NCBI GenBank assembly: GCA_038503075.1 | Contig: JBCAML010000002.1 | Location: 3,038,001-3,102,000, forward strand | DNA length: 64,000 nucleotides | Direction: 5' to 3' | Source: Gyromitra esculenta | Lineage: Eukaryota; Ascomycota; Pezizomycetes; Pezizales; Discinaceae | Shown: in pieces, positions 48,201 to 58,732 of the stretch | How the letters are laid out: every line of letters begins with the position of its first letter | Numbering within the stretch: position 1 is the stretch's first letter | Translations under genes and position numbers: made by a program | The notes under the pieces: model-generated | What the model saw: only the letters and a program-made list of their open reading frames with translations | Told to the model about the DNA's origin: nothing | The model's database searches: none

Positions 48201-48868
48201 GCAAGATTGAAAGGGCGCGTGTGAGACGGAGAGAGGTGGATTCGTCGGCGGAGTCGTTGAAGTTAGATTGCGAGGCGTCACGGATGATGCTGGTTAGCTC
48301 TGTGAAGACTTCTGGCCAGTCAAGAGGGTATTCGAGGCGGGCGACTTTGCCGACTATGACGGCGTTTTGGGCAGCTAGCTGGGGGACGGGCTCAGTTATA
48401 GCACTGGAGATGAGACGGGCACGGAGGTGGGCTTTTTCTTCTTTTGAGATGGAACTATAGGATAATTAGTTAGGTTTGAACGGGGGTAGAAAAAAAATAT
48501 GAAGAAAAGGGAGAATGGCGAATCGATAGCTTAGGGGGAGGGGGGGGGGGAGGGAAGTTACTTATTGGCCGTCTTACGCCAGAACTTATCCACACCCTGC
48601 TTCAGCGTAATGATAGATAGCCAACGAATCTCAAGCGGGAGCGAGCGATTCAAAAACATATCCTACACACCAAATTAACCTCCTTATCTCCCCCAAGGCA
48701 GCCGTAGATATCCAAATCACGAACCTGCAACATACTCCAGTACCCCGGGTGCTGTTCCCAGCTCTTCAGCTGAGCAGAGGCATTCTGCACAAGTTCCTGA
48801 GACTGAGAACTAGCTGCCTGCAGAGCCTCGAAGAGATACTCAAGCGTGAGCGGGACCTCCGCACTCAT
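45266..48868 (-). CDS. KAP120: Importin-11 / Kap120-type karyopherin beta, 8 exons
   Basis: Minus-strand exons 48868-48725, 48662-48562, 48454-47556, 47502-46535, 46482-45874, 45813-45656, 45578-45503 and 45433-45266 encode 1040 residues, the usual size for Kap120/IPO11. The N-terminal importin-beta region reads ASAQLKSWEQHPGYWSMLQ then LPLEIRWLSIITLKQGVDKFW and LDWPEVF. The phrase ADLEGWDEDPEAW is characteristic of the importin-11 subfamily. The rest is HEAT-repeat solenoid ending ENVDKHVLQDFATLGVI. It carries cargo through the nuclear pore in a Ran-GTP-dependent way; yeast Kap120 is linked to ribosome assembly factors. It is divergent from PEX2, with about 1.4 kb between the start codons. 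Confidence 0.93.
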
Positions 48869-49050
48869 GGTCACTCTGGCTGGAAGAAAAAAATGAAAAA
48901 TGAACTTCTCCGCCCTAGTCTGTTTAGGTCGTGTCTGAGGGTTTCTCTCTCTTTGGTGTCTGAGCGTCAGACAAATAGATCAATGGATTTGCTACGTATG
49001 GGATCGTAGGGACTAAGATGGGATGGGGTGGATATAGGATGCGTGATGAT

Positions 49051-49092
49051 GGTGGTGGTGGTGGTGGTGGTGGTGGTGGTGGTGGTGGTGGT
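49051..49092. repeat. (GGT)14 microsatellite
   Basis: Fourteen uninterrupted GGT units. It lies about 180-225 bases upstream of the KAP120 start codon, probably in its 5' leader or promoter. Confidence 0.95.
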
Positions 49093-49455
49093 CAAGTGGA
49101 TTGTTAGCCTACGTCTGGATGCTCCAAACGTTAGCTTGGCGGGAAAAGTTCTGGCTACGGGACAGAGGAGTACCGTATGTATCACGTACGCACATGTATC
49201 TATTGAGAGCAGCGGATTGGGGTAGAGCAGAGAGCAGAGAGCAGAAGATAACAGCAGAGCAGTGGGGTGGAATGTAATTGGGATGAGTAGAGTTAAGTAG
49301 AACAGAGTAGAACAGAAAAGGTAGCAAATGAACTCTTCAGACTGTCGTGTGTCCTACCGCGTGGGCCAAAATCTAGAGCACCGTAAAGTAGCGAGATAAC
49401 GTCACAGTGGTAGCTGATCAATGGAGAGGAAGCAATGGAGGCTCTTGGGGAGACG

Positions 49456-49480
49456 TGATGTGATGTGATGTGATGTGATG
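49456..49480. repeat. (TGATG)5 microsatellite
   Basis: Five tandem TGATG units in the KAP120/PEX2 divergent region. Confidence 0.9.
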
Positions 49481-50273
49481 ATATGGTTCTCCTCTCGGGG
49501 AGGGAGAGAGAGAGAAAAAACCCTGTCCCTTGCTCTCTCTGCCACCCTCAGACGTAGATAACATACAAATACCCCGCTGCGGACCCTCTTCCCTTCTTGT
49601 ATCATGCACGTCGAGGAACGTGAAACGGGAGCCCCTGACCCCACCATCCCAAGTGAAAATCCCGCTGGTGCTGCGGGAGGACAGAGCGGGCCAGCAGTGT
49701 AGATGACATAATAAATGGCGTACATGCCTTAGATGGCATAGGGCTCAGGGTTGACTGTCCGTTGTGCCTCTTTCGGCAGCAACCGATCGTGTTGTCGTGC
49801 CAAGGCCATAACTGATGTGTACATGTACTGTACCTGTAGTCAAGTTGTTCCTGGCGTGGTGGTGCCTCAACAGAACAGAACCATACGCACATGTAGCTGT
49901 ATACTATACCCGAGACGGAGAGCACCCTAGAGCGGAGTAGAAGCATTACTACAGAACTGTTTCATCTTCATCCCTAGATAGACGGAGCATATGCCCGCCA
50001 GACACTCCGTGTAGCATTCCCCTGAGCCCAGAGGCCGACAAACAAACAAACCCTCCTTTCCTCCCCGTTCACCAACGATCACTCGCTCGCTATAACAACA
50101 ACCCTCGTTCCTTAAACTACGCCTGACACGTGCACACCTCCTCGGTCCATCCATCCATTGCCACGCTGAGCCGCGGTCCAATCGCGCGTCAACACTGAAC
50201 AACTCAACTCTACTAAGCAACCTGAACAACCTCCCTCCCCCCCATCACATCCAATGTTCCCTCATCGAACACG

Positions 50274-51878
50274 ATGGCCACCACGACAACTATTGCTGCC
50301 CCAAGCACAGCTATCATCCCTACTGCTGCAACAAACCCTGCAGACTGGCAGCTCGCCCATCAACGCGCCCAGGAACGCATAGTTCGGTTACAGGCCCAAC
50401 GTGACGCGGAGTCCTCGTCTACTTCCTCTCGTATCAGCTCGTTTCTCGGCGGTCGCAATGCTGGCGATAAGACTAAACCTGCGTTTCGGGTAGGGCAATT
50501 GGATACCGAGTTGTTAGACGAGGAGCTGCTAGAGCTTTTGAAGGGGCAGTTGTGGGGAGGGCTAAAGTATTTTAGGGTATGATGCGCTGTCTGGTTGGAG
50601 AAAGATAAAAAAGGTGTTTGTGTAGAGCTGACATGTGGGAATTGTGTATGATAGCCATCACTCAAAGAGGGCTACGAACCGGAGTTTCTTCTTTTACTAC
50701 GTGCTGCATTGTTCAAACTCACTATCTGGGATCATAACGCGACCTATGGCGCCGCTCTCCAAAATCTTGTATACACCGATGCCCGGCGGTCAGGTCCAAT
50801 AGACCATCCACCATCTCTTCTACAAAAATCTGCCTACGGACTCTTTACTGTCGGCGGCCGCTATCTCTATACTCGATTAAATCTATACCTATTATCCCGT
50901 TCAAATCCTGAAGATGTTTGTCCCCTAACCCTCTCCCCTCACCCCCGAATCTCACACTGACAACGCCAACAGTCCACACCAGTCACTGAACGCCTCTCTC
51001 GCCTGCTTGATTTCCTCTCGACTTGCCACTCTGCTTTCTCTCTCGTCTCATTCACTGCCTTCCTTGTTACTGGCCATTACCGTACCCTTCTCGATCGCAT
51101 CCTTCGTATGCGTCTCGTTTCCCCCTCCCACATCGTCAGCCGGCAAGTTTCTTTCGAATACCTCAACCGCCAACTTGTTTGGCACGCCTTCACCGAATTT
51201 CTCCTCTTCATCCTCCCACTCATCCGCGTGTCCCGCTGGCGCCGTTGGTGGGCCCGCGCTCTCCGCAAGATCCGCGGATCCGACTCAGCAGCTCCCGGCG
51301 AGGCCAAAGGCGAACTCGCATTTCTCCCCGAGCGCACATGCGCTATCTGCCACAAGGAAACCGACGCAGATTTTGGCGCCACTGGAGGCAAAGCTACCGA
51401 CATCGTAAACCCATACGAGGCTGTTGGCTGCGGTCATATTTACTGTTATGTCTGCATCGCGGGCAAAATCGAGCTCGAGGAAGGGGATGGGTGGACGTGT
51501 CTGCGCTGTGGTAACCTCGTGAAGCGGTGTCGCCCGTGGCGTGGAGGGCTGAAGGGTCTTACAGGTGTTGGAGACTGGGGTGAGGAGGTGGCTGACAGGA
51601 GAAAGGTGGGCTTCGATGACGAGGAGGTTGTTGATGGACAGGGTGAGTTTGATGACGATTTGGTCATGCCGAGCGATGAGTTTGAGAGTGAGGACGAAGG
51701 TACAGAGCGTGCAGTAAGTGAGGCGGGTAGTGATGATACTACTAGGCCAGAGAGAGAGCGGAATATGTTGGATGTGCCTGGGAAGACTAGTGGGCTGTGG
51801 GCAGATGAGAGCTTCGATGAGAGCGCCTATAATACTGCGGAGGGGGAGAATAGTGATGATGAAAGAAAAGGACGGTAG
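50274..51878 (+). CDS. PEX2: Peroxisomal RING-finger peroxin Pex2, 3 exons
   Basis: Exons 50274-50576, 50655-50915 and 50973-51878 give 489 residues. The N-terminal half is the Pex2/Pex12-type membrane domain (FRVGQLDTELLDEELLELLK, then KLTIWDHNATYGAALQNL and GRYLYTRLNLYLLSRS). The RING finger has C311, C314, C341, H343, C346, C349, C364 and C367, a complete C3HC4 set. With Pex10 and Pex12 this protein forms the peroxisomal ubiquitin ligase that modifies Pex5 for receptor recycling during matrix-protein import. About 120 residues after the RING are strongly acidic (DDEEVVDGQ, DDDLVMPSDEFESEDEG) and probably disordered. The start is the first ATG of the frame. Confidence 0.94.
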
Positions 51879-54800
51879 TGTGTATGGAGGTGATAGTTGG
51901 TGGGGTGGGAATGTGATTTTCTCTTTTGTTGTGAAGACTGGTTTGTATGTGGGTTTTTATTTGTAGGTTTGATATAGGGAAACATGCTTGAGGCATGACG
52001 ATAATATACGTAATTTTTTATCGTATGTGCGTGTGGGTTGTCCCCATGCTGACATTTTCCGGATCTAGTCCTTTAGCATTTTCTTGACCTAGGGCGATTT
52101 GTTATCCATGAATTCGAAAACCGTAAACCCCAGATTTCGACCATGGCCAACGATGGATAGCCGAGATCAGTGGTAAAATTGTTAAATCTTTATAGTCTAG
52201 TTTCAGGGTCTAGAGCTGTGGTGGGCTGCGTAGCGGATCTTATATCGGTAAGACAAGAAGGGGCTGGGTGTCTAATTCTGTTCACTCGGTGTAATACTCC
52301 GAGCGTAAGTGCTAGAGGGAAACGGAAACCTCCTCTGCTGGCTGTTCGCTGTACTCGTGGAAATCCGAGTGATCTTCTATGTCGCAGAATACTCATGGAT
52401 CGCGTTACCTCTTCATCAGTTCCCCGTAAATGGGAGGAATGTGGCTGGGGATCTTGATGGGGATCGCGATTTGATGGATGCAGTGCTATACTTCGAATAG
52501 AGATAAAGGGATCGGCTCTGCTTTCCGTTAATTTGATGTCATAGGTTGTTATGGCCAGTTTGTCTTTGCTGGCAGTTAGCTGCTGTGTGCTGTAATTGGC
52601 CTTGGAGTTGGCAGAACTTGACCTTAAGCCTGTTAGATCAAATGACTATGGTGATTAAACTAAAGTCATTTCATGATCACTCTACGCTATTGGTTAAGTA
52701 CATGTGATTACTAGGCAGCCCTTGACATCGCGTACATGCATGCACATATTCAAACCGATCTCTCTCTCATCTCCCTCGTTCAGAGACATTCGTGCATGCA
52801 CTCTCATACCCACCAAAATACATTCATTCACCGCGTTCATCACGTCCGTCATACTAATAGTTACCAACATATATATTCAGTACCGGGTGCCCTTGTCGAG
52901 TGCATTTGGATGGGTAAAAGGTTAACTCAAAGAATGCGTATATTTCTACTTTGTCAGCTGTCAGCGACTACCAATTCACCATTGTTTTATCACTTTCTAC
53001 CTCAGAACCTTTCCCCCATAGCCTTTGACCGTTAGCTATCATATCGTTACTGTCCCGTCTACCTCCGTCCAGCGAAGCCATCGTATTCATCGACTAGAAG
53101 AGATCTGTTGTATAACGTGGTTACGCAGGTTGGAGGGGCTAATAAGCAAGTTTGGTGCGATCTCACATCTTAACCGTAAACATTGAGAACCAGGCTTGAA
53201 GCAGAGGCACTTGTGCGATGGAGGACCTGGCTTATACAACTTTCAGTTAAAGCCATATTTTAAATCAACAGAAGGCTAACGGTATCAGGTGGACAGACAG
53301 ATTTTACGAGCCTGACTTATTTCACTGATGCATGCACTGGTTGTGAGAATATCCTCAACACAAAAACTGAAGGATATCTGAAATTGGTATTATTAGCAGC
53401 CAACTTGTGTGGCACATGAGACCAAGGGGGGTTGGGGCGATTACTACCTCTTCCGCTCGGAGCTATTAATCCGTAGTAAGAGTTGGAGTTACACCATTTA
53501 TGTATTGGATGGTTCTAGGCTTGGGTTTTTTCCCCAAACTTTACCTATACTAGCTCACTTCCTACTTGAATTTACCTTACCATCAGATCAATAAATCTGT
53601 TTGGGTTCCGTTCAATGCTGATATGCAATACATATGATTTGGGGAATTTTGAGAGTTTCGAAAACTATTGAACGAAAATTGAGCTCTCTATAGCTAAGTA
53701 TTGCTAGTTTGGGCACTTAGGAGATGTTTTAGAGATACTTGCTGACTGAGCTCGAGTGTATCAGACAGTACCGAACCTAAATCAATCAATTTGAGATATA
53801 ATCGTCAATCTTTAGATCTCCCCTGTCTACCCTACTGTGAGCTTATCGGGCAGCATAAGCTGCTGTGAAATCGAATGGGGTGGCTCTCCCAGATCCTTAC
53901 TAGAAAGAGGTATATTCAGGTCCCTTAAGCCTATCCTAAGCGCAACCATCTAGTTGAAGGCTAGCTTCGGTTGCCTAGTCTAAGCTAGTTCGTTATAGTT
54001 GGGACCACACTTTTGTGTTATACTCGTATTCTCGCGACGTTTCCGAACTGGCCTGGGTCCACATGAAGGTGCAGACCAGTAGAGTAGTAGCGAACGGTAA
54101 AACTCAGTGAGATTTCAGCCAGTCAACGAATAGTGAACAGCAAGTACCTGAAATGTAGCTAACCAAGTAGCAGTGAAAGCTGTGGTCACTTAGGTCTAGG
54201 TTTAGATTATAAAAGTTGAGGGTTTTGGACCTTTTCTGAGTCTTAGAACTAGGTATGCAAGTCAAATACACTTTATTTCAACTAATATTCACTATTTAGT
54301 TGGTTAGAACCTACTTCTCGCTACTTCTTTACTTGTCTGCCCCCCATGCGGACCCAGGCCAGTTCGGAAACGTCGCGAGAATACGAGTATTTGGGTTACC
54401 TGCATAAGAAGATCATAATGGATTTCAGCTCTTTAACAAGCACCTCACCTATTTGGGGGAAAATGCAAGTCTTGAGAATCTGTAACGTGGATGCGTTGTC
54501 ACCAGTAAGAGTTGTTTTCAGGTACTTGTGCATATCTCGAAAATAAGGGCCACTTCGGTATTTTGCCACATAATCAACTCTCGGATGGGTGCAATACTAT
54601 CCTGAACCCAAATTCTGTGAAGCTTGTTTGCTTCAACTAGGTAGCAATACTCTAATTTTGCTATCTCCTTCTATGTTTGCACGTGTCTTCAGCACTTAAA
54701 TTTCAATATCGACTAACATTCAGCTGCGCTCATGAATACCCTTGAATAAGCTCCGTAAAAATAGCTGACAATAGAGTTGAGATGATGAACACGGAGATTT

Positions 54801-55028
54801 AGGTGAACTGGAGTAGCCAGTCATAAATTTCGCCCAATGCCATTCCCCCACCGATAACGCCTATGCCTTCTAGAATGGAAAAAAAGACAAAGATCAACTC
54901 CTTCCTCAGTCAATAAAAGCAGAAACCTATTACTCCGATCCTTGATGATAATATGCACCCCATTCCCATCTAATCCAAAAACGCCTGTCATTCCCGTTCG
55001 GTCACTACCCTGTTGCTTTCCACCACCA
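51879..55028. other. Gene-free stretch containing a foldback element
   Basis: AT-rich sequence. The main structure is the inverted repeat at 54020-54390. Elsewhere no frame shows continuous protein-like sequence. Confidence 0.45.
54020..54390. repeat. Foldback element with perfect 41-bp inverted arms
   Basis: Positions 54020-54060 are the exact reverse complement of 54350-54390 (left arm begins ATACTCGTATTCTCGCGACG). Weaker complementarity continues inwards for about 40 bases: CATGAAGGTGCAGACCAGT on the left matches the reverse complement of the right arm at most positions. The loop between the perfect arms is about 290 bases and has no coding frame. The size and structure fit a MITE-like or foldback DNA element. 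No target-site duplication is obvious at the outer ends. Confidence 0.75.
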
Positions 55029-55424
55029 TCAATCCACGATTCTCCCCAAAGTCCTCATCACCAGCATAGAGCACAAAACGCTCAGCACAACGACTCCCGC
55101 ACTAAGTGTAGCCATGCCGAACAAGAACGACGGTTCGTCGCATCCAGGCGAGAGGATAACGATCTCGAAGCCACCGCGGAAAAGCAGGAAAAACACCGTC
55201 CACAATGCACAGAGGATAAACGGGTGCGCCATCATATTATATGGGCTTTTAATTTTGTGGTGGACGGGTAGTATAGGAAGGGCGGGCAGTTGGACGAGGG
55301 AGGGGACGTTGATGTTGCGATACGGTTGGACGGACGGGAAAGGCTTGTTTTTGAGCCGCAACGGATATCTGGCCCGTGCGTAGCTAGTGGAACAAGCTAT
55401 TCCGCCGATTATTGCTATAAACAT
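55029..55424 (-). CDS. Possible small membrane protein
   Basis: An intronless minus-strand frame of 131 residues starts with ATG. It has three hydrophobic stretches: residues 1-14 (MFIAIIGGIACSTS), about 66-90 (HPFILCALWTVFFLLF) and about 101-125 (LFGMATLSAGVVVLSVLCSM). The middle is proline-rich (SLVQLPALPILPVHH). No family is recognised. Isolation in a gene-poor stretch and the lack of introns leave open that this is chance or a relic. A plus-strand frame overlaps it with lower plausibility. Confidence 0.35.
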   Translation of the reverse strand: MFIAIIGGIACSTSYARARYPLRLKNKPFPSVQPYRNINVPSLVQLPALPILPVHHKIKSPYNMMAHPFILCALWTVFFLLFRGGFEIVILSPGCDEPSFLFGMATLSAGVVVLSVLCSMLVMRTLGRIVD

Positions 55425-57926
55425 GAAGTCTGGCCACGACTCGCTTTAGGAGGATCATGTTTGGAACCAATCACCTGTACTTAAAATAAAATAAACAAAT
55501 ACAGAAATACTCTCTGGAGGCTGAGAAGATTTCTCTTAGGTAAAAAGCCAAATTCTGAGCGGTAGAATGGAGACTGGTGTCAAGAATTCTAAACCTTAAT
55601 GTGAAATCTACTGCGTATATTCCATAATTTTATGAGTTTCTCTTTTATAAGATACTTAAAAGGGCTACTTAGCTGTTGGGAAGTAAGTATGCCATCTTTA
55701 GATCGGCAATGGCGCTGAAACATCTAGTAGGCCTGTCGATTCGGACCATAAGTACTAGTATATGAATCTGGAGGGCAAACAGCAAATAGGCTTGAATTAG
55801 CACTAGAAGGAAATAGGGTAAAGTCAATTAGGAGATTACATCTCTAAGTGACCGTTAAATGTGACTGGTAAACAGACGTGCTAAATCTCGTTGGTGACTC
55901 TATGGTCTCTATGATATACTACATGTAGTTAAGATGACTGTCTGGCTGTGCCTTGTTGCAAAGTGGAGGCTATGTGTTCAAATACCATGTCCCACCCCTG
56001 GTATACCCACCCCCAAATTAAGTTGGTTTCAGCAGTTTTTCTAGTTACAATATTTAGATTAGGACATAATACCTAATGTCTCACCATCTTTTTTTTTGTT
56101 AAATCATTGTTTTATTGTTTTGTAAAAACTGGTACAAGAATGTCACATGCAACCGAAGTTATAGCATGAAAAAAAACCCCTAATGTCTCACCATCATAGC
56201 CTTCAGTACATATACGAACATGAGGAATTATCACCGTTATTATCTACAAACTGTCTCGTTTTTAGGTTTTTCTTCGAGTGACGATTTATGATCGATTTAA
56301 GAATAAGCCAATACCTAGCATAATCTCAATAGCATGAGCAAATAAACAAATACGTTGTGATTTGACACTTCGAGACCCGTAGTAGCCCTCACACCAAACG
56401 AGAATGCCCACCCATAGCGATAGCAATTTGAAATGAAAGAAATATATCTGTAGTTAGCCGTGACGGAGTCGCAACATGATCGAAAAAACATGCCGAATTC
56501 ATGCTCCATCCACAAGTATGATAACCTCAGTCGATACTTAACACCATGCTCATACCAATAGAACCCTATTGACAGATAATGAATGCGAAAGCCTACTGGT
56601 TTTCGAGAACTGGGCGCTTGAATACTCGGTTAATGACACGTAAATTTCATATCGTGCAAGATTGAAAGTTGGTCCCATCCTCAAACGGTAGCGTCTCATC
56701 AGCCCAATCTAGGGTTCTTCTTCAGTGAGTCAACTACTTTGCCGAGCCTAATATTTCTTCCTTCGATCGAAGGAAATTCTATACCCCCGAGTGTAATAAG
56801 AAAGTATGACAGTTTATGGATGCTTCTTGCCTATGTGAAGGAAATCTATCTGACAAGTTAATGCTAGGGCTCCACCAAGCAGAGCCATCTAATGAGAGCG
56901 AATTGCCTTGTTAGGAGTTACCGTCCTGTATTTGGTTTTCGCTCGTAGAGTTTGCTTAACCGTACCTTGCAAATATAAGGTATCCTCCAAATTGTGATTG
57001 GAGCTAACGAACAAGGATGTAATGTGTTGGAGATACGGTTTAGTTCCCTCTTCAAGATAGAGGCAATATTTCATCTCTAGTAAATCCTAGCGGGCGAAAT
57101 ACAAACTCTAGCCGAAAACTCACACTTAAAGGCAGCTGTAATAGCAGCCAATCCCGGGTTCTTAAGACTTATAAACCAGTGCAGTAGCCGTAAATTACAT
57201 GGATGATAAACCTAAAGTGTTTTGGTAAATACGTTTAGGGTAGCTTCTGCCTGGAGAGCATTATTATTGAAATTAGATTAATCCCCAAGATTATTCCAGT
57301 ACCGGATCTCTGTTGTGCAAGGAGCGAGGTCAAAATATCTCTTGACGAGCTTATTTTTTCAATTTGTGGGGTGAGGATCCTGTGTCGTGAATGCTTCTGA
57401 GGGTGTGGAGGGTGTGGATAATGGCTACCTATGTTCGCTTGTTTCGTTAGCAGTAGTTTTTTTTATGATGAATTTTTTGTGATACTTAGGTTAATTAGCT
57501 GCGAATAGTTGTTAATACCATTGTGGTGGGTGTGGTGGCAGTTGCTAATGGTGGGAATGATGGATGCTAGAAGGAAGGAAAGATGGGAGAGAGAGGAAGA
57601 GACTATAGTGTATTTTTACTGGGATAGGACCGTTTAGGGTTATCGCCCTTTATATAATTCTTGAAGCACGAAGGGCAGAAACCATCATAAATTTCCGAAA
57701 CACCACTACCTGGCAGGGTTTCTTTGTTCTCAGAGACCCCACTGTATACCCGATCCGATAGGAGAAATGGACCCAAATACAACCAAAATTATACCCGCCA
57801 AATAGAGAAAAGAAGAAAGAGCTATTAAAAAAGCCATATCTCTAACGCAGGCAAGCAGTTTTTTCACCGAGTGATACTTTGTGACCATGCACGACATTTC
57901 GTTATTCTAAATACACGCACAGCATT
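55425..57926. other. Gene-free stretch, AT-rich
   Basis: No supportable coding frame or RNA. T and A runs (near 56092 and 56169) and general AT richness are all that is seen. Confidence 0.4.
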
Positions 57927-58530
57927 TCACTGTTTCCCCTGCTTCGCTAAAGCTTCAGCACGCCTCTCAGCCTCGCGTTTTGGCCGCTTCCTCTCCGGCT
58001 GCACTGTCAATTTAACTTCCACCTTCCGTTCTGAATCGCGCTTGGGGCGTTTCCGCTCGCGAGTTTCCGCAGAGCTAGAAGACGGTCCTGGAAGAGCTAC
58101 TGGAGTTGGCTGTGGCTTCGGAGTTGGCTTCGGAGGTGTTGGATTGGTAGCGAGGGTAGGGGCGAAGTTGTCAGAGTAGAGGAATGGGAGCGGGAAATCA
58201 GTCGATTTGTAATCGACCTCTGTGAGATTTGTAGATGAGTATCAGCATCAAAAATCCATGTAGTAGTTATCTGAATCGGAAAAACGTACTGTGTTTGGGA
58301 TCAGGATCGACTCCGTTGATGAGGATGATATTCTTTGCGTTCGGGAATACAGGCTGTCTGGTCATGGTGGGCCTGCACTCTTCCGCTGCTGCTGGACGGG
58401 AACCGTCATCCTGTTTGGCGTTGCGGTCTTTGATACGGCGTACCTGCTTGTACTGTAGCTGGGGTACTGTGCTAGAAAAAGCAGATTTGGAGAAGGAAGG
58501 CAGGGACCCGAGCGCTGATTCTTGGGACAT
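57927..58530 (-). CDS. Uncharacterised basic protein divergent from glutamyl-tRNA synthetase, 2 exons
   Basis: Minus-strand exons 58530-58290 and 58219-57927 encode 177 residues. The splice (GTACGT donor, CTCACAG acceptor) preserves frame across DPDPKHKVDYKSTDFPLPF. The N-terminal half is polar and Ser-rich, followed by a compact segment FPNAKNIILINGVDPD. A Pro/Thr-rich linker follows. The C-terminus carries two near-identical basic motifs (RKRPKRDSERK and RKRPKREAEAR), both good nuclear or nucleolar localisation signals. I do not recognise the family. Its start codon is only 202 bases from that of a translation gene, which hints at shared regulation and perhaps a role in ribosome or RNA metabolism; this is inference only. 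Confidence 0.68.
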
Positions 58531-58732
58531 TCTGGTCCCTGGTTGACACGTGCCTGTCTTGAAGTTGTGTGGCGTTGAGGATTGATGGGTTACCCGGATG
58601 GATGGTGGATGGATGTTAACCCTAGCCCACAGAGCCCCAGTTGCCCCACCTTGCAGTCGCCCCACCAAGCCGTTAAGGAGTCATCCATCACGAGTCTGGT
58701 TCGAGAATATCCTCAACAAGGCATCAAAAATT
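58531..58732. promoter_or_regulatory. Compact bidirectional promoter
   Basis: These 202 bases separate the start codons of the basic-protein gene (-) and glutamyl-tRNA synthetase (+). They contain a GGATGGATGGTGGATGGATG repeat near 58599-58616 and a telobox-like TTAACCCTAGCCC at 58617-58629. Confidence 0.6.

Larger units (their letters stand above)
48869..50273. promoter_or_regulatory. Divergent promoter region between KAP120 and PEX2
   Basis: This 1.4-kb region carries two microsatellites, a GGT array (49051-49092) and a TGATG array (49456-49480), plus AG-rich repeats around 49229-49262 (GCAGAGA units). No coding frame is convincing. Start codons of KAP120 (-) and PEX2 (+) flank it, so it must hold both promoters. 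Confidence 0.6.
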
